47,557 bases of DNA from NCBI GenBank assembly GCA_038116915.1, contig JAYOEU010000009.1, positions 1 through 47,557 on the forward strand. The letters run 5' to 3'. Of the stretch, positions 43,359-47,557 are shown piece by piece. The notes under the pieces are model-generated. The model did no database searches and had not been told where the DNA came from. It was given only the letters and a program-made list of their open reading frames with translations. Source of the DNA: JADHLJ01 sp038116915. Lineage in GTDB: Bacteria > Pseudomonadota > Alphaproteobacteria > Thalassobaculales > Thalassobaculaceae. The position numbers and the translations under genes are program-made. Positions within the stretch are counted from its first letter, which is position 1. Each line of letters begins with the position of its first letter.

Positions 43359-44924
43359 CTACCCCTCCCCAAACCCTCCGCCGCCGCCGCTTGCGATGAG
43401 CAGCGTATCCCCCGGCATCAAGGTCTGGTGATCGGCGCTGTCCACCGTCTTGCCGTTCACCTGAAGCAGGGCGAGCGCGCCCGCCTCGCCGCCGTTGAGG
43501 CCCGGGGCCCGGCTTCGGGTGCGGTTCATGATGACCGAGGCGGTGGCCGGCTCCTCGCCGCGCAGCTTCATCTCGAAGGCGATGCCGTCGCCGCCGCGCC
43601 GGGCGCCCGCGCCGCCGGAGCCCCGGCGGATCTCGCGCTTCGTCACCTGGAAGGGCGAGAGGGACTCGATCGCCTCGATCGGCGAGTTCGAGAGATTGCT
43701 TGGAAAGCTGATCGCCGAGGTGCCGTCCGCCGCCGCCGAGGCGCCCTGGCCGGCGCCGACGAACCCGATCAGCACCCAGGGCGCGCCCGATCCCGCATTG
43801 GAGATCTGGAACGAGTTCGACGGCGAGCCCGGCGCCGCCTGAACCTTGTCGGGGATCACCTGGGCCAGCGCCCCGAAGATCGCCGGCGGCAGCAAATGCC
43901 CCATCATGCCGCGCGCGCCGGTGCTGGCCGGATAGCGGGGATTGAGGATCGAGCCTTCCGGCGCCGTGATGGTGATCGGCAGGAAGCTGCCCTCGGAATT
44001 GGGTATCCAGGGCGCGAAGATCGATTTCAGCGCGTAGGCGGAATAGGCGAAGGTGTAGTTCATCACCGTGTTGATCGAAAGCGCCACCTGGTCGGAGGAG
44101 CCGGCATAGTCGACCGTGATCTCGTCACCCGCCACGGTCACCGCGCAGGCGATGCGGATGATACCGCCGGGCATCTCCTTCGGTCCGTCATTTTCCATGA
44201 CATAGCGGTAGGTACCGTCCGGCACCTCGGCGATGGCGGCGCGCATGGCGGCTTCGGTCCGGTTCACCACCTCGTCCGCGAAGACATCGAAATCGGCCCC
44301 GGTCTCGTCCAGCAGATCCGCGAGCCGCTCGCCCAGATGCCGGCAGCAGGCGACCTGGGCCCAGAGATCGCCCATGGTCTGGTCCGGCACCCGCACGTTG
44401 CGGCGGATCATGGTGACCAGCGTCTCGTCGGCCTCGCCCCCGCGCAGGAAGCGGACCGGCGGGATCTGCAGGCCTTCCTCGAAGATGTTCTTGTTTCCAG
44501 GAGAGCGCAGCCGCCCACCGATATCCGGCAGATGGCTGACCACACCGGCGAAACCGATCAACACGCCCTTGCGGAACAGCGGCATCGCCATGCTGGCATC
44601 GTTCAGATGCCCGGTGCCGAGCCAGGGATCGTTGGTCAGAAACGCATCCCCCTCGGCCATGCCCTCGGCGCCGAATTCCTTCAGAAAATGCCGGGTGGTC
44701 ACCGGCATGGTGCAGATGAAGGACGGGATTGACTGGCTCGACTGGGCGATGTTGCGCCCGGTCTTATCCATCAGCACCACCGCATAGTCGTTGGCTTCGC
44801 GCACCAGGGTGGAAAAAGAGGTGCGCACGAAGGTGGCGGCGGCCTCGTCGACAAGGCTGGTCAGCCGCGTCCAAAGGATTTCGAGGGTGATCGGATCGAT
44901 AGCGGCGCGGGCTTTAGTGCTCAT
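43359..44924 (-). CDS. hyuB: Hydantoinase B/oxoprolinase family subunit
   Basis: A 521-aa HyuB-type subunit that pairs with HyuA to open cyclic amides such as hydantoins or 5-oxoproline at the expense of ATP in characterised homologues. The N terminus DPITLEILWTRLTSLVDEAAATFVRTSFS is the family start, followed by NDPWLGTGHLNDASMAMP, VVSHLPDIGGR, NTVMNYTFAYSAYALKSI, PASTGARGMMGHLLPPAIFGALAQ and the closing LLIASGGGGGFGEG. Its ATG overlaps the hyuA stop by 4 bp (ATGA), consistent with a 1:1 complex. The real substrate in this organism is unknown, since related acetone and acetophenone carboxylases share the fold. Confidence 0.92.
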   Translation of the reverse strand: MSTKARAAIDPITLEILWTRLTSLVDEAAATFVRTSFSTLVREANDYAVVLMDKTGRNIAQSSQSIPSFICTMPVTTRHFLKEFGAEGMAEGDAFLTNDPWLGTGHLNDASMAMPLFRKGVLIGFAGVVSHLPDIGGRLRSPGNKNIFEEGLQIPPVRFLRGGEADETLVTMIRRNVRVPDQTMGDLWAQVACCRHLGERLADLLDETGADFDVFADEVVNRTEAAMRAAIAEVPDGTYRYVMENDGPKEMPGGIIRIACAVTVAGDEITVDYAGSSDQVALSINTVMNYTFAYSAYALKSIFAPWIPNSEGSFLPITITAPEGSILNPRYPASTGARGMMGHLLPPAIFGALAQVIPDKVQAAPGSPSNSFQISNAGSGAPWVLIGFVGAGQGASAAADGTSAISFPSNLSNSPIEAIESLSPFQVTKREIRRGSGGAGARRGGDGIAFEMKLRGEEPATASVIMNRTRSRAPGLNGGEAGALALLQVNGKTVDSADHQTLMPGDTLLIASGGGGGFGEG

Positions 44925-47020
44925 GACGTGGTCTCCAGCGAGACATGCACGGTGCCGGAGTCGAGAACCGAAACCCCGGCGGGATAGGCGACGATCAGGG
45001 TTGATTCCGGCTCGGTGATCACCAGCGGCGCAGCCAGCCTGGTTCCCGGCGCGATGCGGGCGCGCTCGTAGACCGGGACGGTCTCGTAGGCGCGTGTCGC
45101 GGGCAGATAGAGGCGCCGTTCCCCGGTCGGCGCGCCGGATCGCGCGCGGGCATAGCTTTCGGCGAGCGCATAGCGGCGCTCGGTGTTCTCGGAGCCGCCG
45201 GACAGTCGCCAGGTGACGGCCTCGGCGATCCCGCCCGGCACCACCCGGCCATAGAGCCGCCGGTATTCCGCCTCGAAGACCACGGCGGCGCCCGCGGGAT
45301 CAATCGGGGAGAGTGCGGGTTCCGCCAATACCACTTCGACACGGTCGCCCTGGCCGTGATAGCGGATCTCCGCCGACAGCCGCCACCGGATTTCGCCGGC
45401 GGCAAGGCCGTTTCCGGCCAATTCCTCGCCAATGGACCCGGCCGCGGCCTCGATCCGGCCATTGAGATCCGCCACGTCCATTTCCGTCAGCCGTTCCACC
45501 CGGCTCCACGACCGGTCAGCCCTGGCGGGCGCCGCGAGAAAGCCGAGGCAGGAGCCGACGCCGGAGGCGATCGGGCTCATGATCTCCGAAATTCTGAGGC
45601 GCCGCGCGACATCGACGCCGTGCACCGGTCCGGCGCCGCCGGTCGCGACCATGGTAAAGCGCCGGGCGTCGAGGCCGCGTTCGGCGATGTGGGTCCGCGC
45701 CGCGCCGGCCATGTTCTCGTTGACGATGTCATGGATACCCCAGGCGGTTTCCTCGATCCCGAGACCCAGCCGCTCCCCCATCCGCGCCAGCGCCGTCCGC
45801 GCGGCCCCGACATCCAGGGTCATGGCGCCGCCCAGGAAGTTGTCGGGATCGAGGTAGCCCAGCACCAGGTCCGCGTCGGTCACGGTCGCGTCGGTCCCGC
45901 CGAGGCCATAGCAGGCGGGACCCGGTTCCGCCCCGGCGCTTTGCGGTCCGACCTGCATCAGGCCAAGCGGGTTCAGTCGGGCGAGCGAGCCGCCGCCGGC
46001 GCCGATCTCGATCAGATCGATGCTGGGCGCGACCGCGGGAAGGCCGCTGCCGCGCTTGAAGCGCTGAACCCGGCCGAACTCGAAGACATGGGTGACGTTG
46101 GGCTTGCCGTCGACGGCGATCCCGGCCTTGGCCGTGGTACCGCCCATGTCGAAGGCGAGCACATGGCTGACACCCTCCACCTGGGCGCAGTTGACGCCGG
46201 AGAGCACACCCCCGGCGGGCCCGGATTCGAGAATGCGGATCGGTGCCCTCGCGGCGGTCTCCGCCTGTGTGAAGGCGCCGTTGGACAGCATGATGTCGAT
46301 GCTACCCTCGATGCCGAGTTGCTTCAGGCGGTCCCGCAGCGTGGCGAGATAGGTCTCCACCAGCGGCTGGACATAGGCGTTGGCGGCCACCGTCGACATC
46401 CGCTCGTACTCGCCGATTTCCGGCGCGATCTCGCTCGAGAGAGAAACCGGCACGTCCGGCAGGGCTTTCGCGAGAGCGTCGGCGACCTTGCGCTCATGCC
46501 GCCCGTCGACAGCCGCGTGCAACAGACAGACCGCAACCGCCTCATAGCCGCCCTCGGCGATGCCGGCGGCGGCCGCGGACATGTCCCCGGCCGACAGCGC
46601 CGACCATTCCTGGCCTCCCGGTCCAAGCCGGCCCCGGACGGCAAATCGGGCTTCCGGAGGGACAAGGGGGGCCGGGTATTCGATGGCTAGGTCATAGATG
46701 TCGTAGCGCAGCTCCCGGCGGATATCGAGCGCGTCCAGGGTTCCCTCGCTGACGATCAGGGCGGTTGGCACGCCGCGCCGTTCCAGCAAGGTGTTGGTGA
46801 TCAGCGTGGTTCCGTGAACGACCCGGCTGATGCTTCCGTTGAAACCGCTTTCGGGCGCGCGGGCCTGGGTGACGAGGGATTCCGCCACCGCCGCGATGCC
46901 GTCTCCCGGATCCGACGGGGTGGTCAGCGCCTTAGCCACCAGGATGCGGTTGGAAGCGGTGTCCAGCAGGATGCCGTCGGTGAAGGTGCCGCCGACATCC
47001 AGGGCGATCTGGTAACTCAT
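44921..47020 (-). CDS. hyuA: Hydantoinase A/oxoprolinase family subunit
   Basis: A 699-aa HyuA-type subunit with an actin-like ATPase fold. The phosphate loop IALDVGGTFTDGILLD lies at residues 4-19, GTTLITNTLLERRG follows, then PLVETYLATLRDRL, and a second loop in LAFDMGGTTAKAGIAVDG. The C terminus has GPAVVFEAEYRRLYGR-type sequence and the IEEPESTLI-like VITEPESTLIV. I chose ATG 47020 (MSYQIALDVGG) with GGAG upstream. The frame extends 15 codons further without homology. It forms an ATP-dependent amidohydrolase with HyuB. It is divergent from the SDR at 47137 over 116 bp. Confidence 0.92.
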   Translation of the reverse strand: MSYQIALDVGGTFTDGILLDTASNRILVAKALTTPSDPGDGIAAVAESLVTQARAPESGFNGSISRVVHGTTLITNTLLERRGVPTALIVSEGTLDALDIRRELRYDIYDLAIEYPAPLVPPEARFAVRGRLGPGGQEWSALSAGDMSAAAAGIAEGGYEAVAVCLLHAAVDGRHERKVADALAKALPDVPVSLSSEIAPEIGEYERMSTVAANAYVQPLVETYLATLRDRLKQLGIEGSIDIMLSNGAFTQAETAARAPIRILESGPAGGVLSGVNCAQVEGVSHVLAFDMGGTTAKAGIAVDGKPNVTHVFEFGRVQRFKRGSGLPAVAPSIDLIEIGAGGGSLARLNPLGLMQVGPQSAGAEPGPACYGLGGTDATVTDADLVLGYLDPDNFLGGAMTLDVGAARTALARMGERLGLGIEETAWGIHDIVNENMAGAARTHIAERGLDARRFTMVATGGAGPVHGVDVARRLRISEIMSPIASGVGSCLGFLAAPARADRSWSRVERLTEMDVADLNGRIEAAAGSIGEELAGNGLAAGEIRWRLSAEIRYHGQGDRVEVVLAEPALSPIDPAGAAVVFEAEYRRLYGRVVPGGIAEAVTWRLSGGSENTERRYALAESYARARSGAPTGERRLYLPATRAYETVPVYERARIAPGTRLAAPLVITEPESTLIVAYPAGVSVLDSGTVHVSLETTS

Positions 47021-47136
47021 GCGCGCGGGCTCCGAGGAGGTGTCTGGCGGTGATATCCGTCTCATGCCGAGACGGGGCGGATACGGGTGGTTAGAATGCG
47101 GTCTGAAGATTGGATTGAAAACCCCGGAGCGACGGA

Positions 47137-47557
47137 ATGACTGAGCATCCGAACCCCTATGGCTTTAGCGATGCGGAGCTCGCGGCGCACCCGACGGTCT
47201 ACCGCGACGATCTGTTCAAGGGTCAGGTGGTGCTGGTCTCCGGCGGGGCGACGGGGCTTGGCCGCGCCATCGCCTGCCTGTTCGCCAGACTCGGCGCTAC
47301 GCTGGTGATCTGCGCCCGGGACGAGGAGCGCCTCAATGGCGCGGCCGCATTCCTCGGCTCGCTCGGCGCCGAGGTGATGACCCAGGCTATGACCATCCGG
47401 GATCCCGAGGCGGTCGGGCGCCTGTTTGATGCGGTTTACGAAAGATTCGGGCGGCTCGATCACCTGGTGAACAATGCCGGCGGTCAGTTCGCACAGGCCG
47501 CAATCGACTATTCGGTGAAGGGCTGGAACGCGGTCATCGACACCAACCTGAACGGCA
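47137..47557 (+). CDS. Short-chain dehydrogenase/reductase, partial (runs off the window end)
   Basis: The first 140 residues of an SDR. After a ~25-residue extension (TEHPNPYGFSDAELAAHPTVY) comes LVSGGATGLGRAIA, the cofactor motif, then CARDEERLNGA (Arg after strand 2 suggests NADP) and LDHLVNNAGGQF. The extension and the NNAGGQF form recall 2,4-dienoyl-CoA/enoyl-CoA reductase-type SDRs, a tentative call. The catalytic Tyr-Lys lies beyond the window. The ATG is preceded by gacgga, with cggag further upstream. Confidence 0.88.
   Translation, partial: MTEHPNPYGFSDAELAAHPTVYRDDLFKGQVVLVSGGATGLGRAIACLFARLGATLVICARDEERLNGAAAFLGSLGAEVMTQAMTIRDPEAVGRLFDAVYERFGRLDHLVNNAGGQFAQAAIDYSVKGWNAVIDTNLNG

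Noticed and set aside
1..47557. CRISPR arrays, rRNA, tRNA, prophage or insertion-sequence genes
   Set aside because: No regular repeat-spacer arrays, tRNA-like T-loop plus acceptor patterns, transposase or phage structural motifs were seen on either strand.

Overview
The window is high-GC, densely coded bacterial DNA with many 1-8 bp gene overlaps and GTG/TTG starts alongside ATG. The gene families point to an alphaproteobacterium, probably a Rhodospirillales-like environmental lineage: several luciferase-like (LLM) monooxygenases, CaiB/BaiF CoA-transferase, hydantoinase A/B, EamA exporters, osmoregulated periplasmic glucan genes and DUF2000. This placement is inferred from gene content only. 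A 10-N run at 10424-10433 shows the sequence is a draft scaffold. I saw no rRNA, tRNA, CRISPR array, prophage or insertion sequence.

Layout. 0.1-5.8 kb (+): a GST, a GT61 glycosyltransferase, an M20 peptidase, a small haem-c P460-like protein and a TPR-glycosyltransferase. 5.8-18.0 kb: a catabolic/redox region with a frameshifted dimethylglycine/sarcosine dehydrogenase-type gene, two full SDRs, three LLM flavin monooxygenases (one cut by a TAG, one crossed by the assembly gap), an aldo/keto reductase, DUF2000, two EamA exporters, a lone receiver-domain protein and a tiny secreted protein. 18.3-24.7 kb: CaiB/BaiF CoA-transferase, cupin, VOC protein, an uncharacterised protein and a CocE-type hydrolase on +, facing an ATP-grasp ligase on -. 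The last three of these each carry exactly one in-frame stop (TAG, TGA, TAA). 24.7-32.4 kb: Ca/Na antiporter, small membrane protein, secreted protein, OmpA-type lipoprotein, DUF882 protein and the glucan pair opgD-opgH.

32.6-40.7 kb (-) is the most striking region. A translationally coupled operon runs kamA (lysine 2,3-aminomutase), ATP-grasp ligase, ATP-grasp ligase, a GNAT-deacetylase-GNAT fusion, and a SET-domain methyltransferase. It is preceded on the same strand by a complete bifunctional glutathionylspermidine synthetase/amidase (gss). The set contains enzymes to make beta-lysine, form amide bonds with ATP, acetylate, deacetylate and methylate amines. It reads as a pathway for a beta-lysine or polyamine conjugate, which I cannot match to a described system. 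40.8-47.6 kb: dihaem cytochrome c, PaaK-like adenylating enzyme, hyuB-hyuA, and the start of another SDR.

Two families of palindromic extragenic repeats occur between genes: four CCCTGGC-N4-GCCAGGG hairpins near 9.2 and 16.9 kb, and a 117-bp element with 30-bp inverted ends at 43.2 kb.
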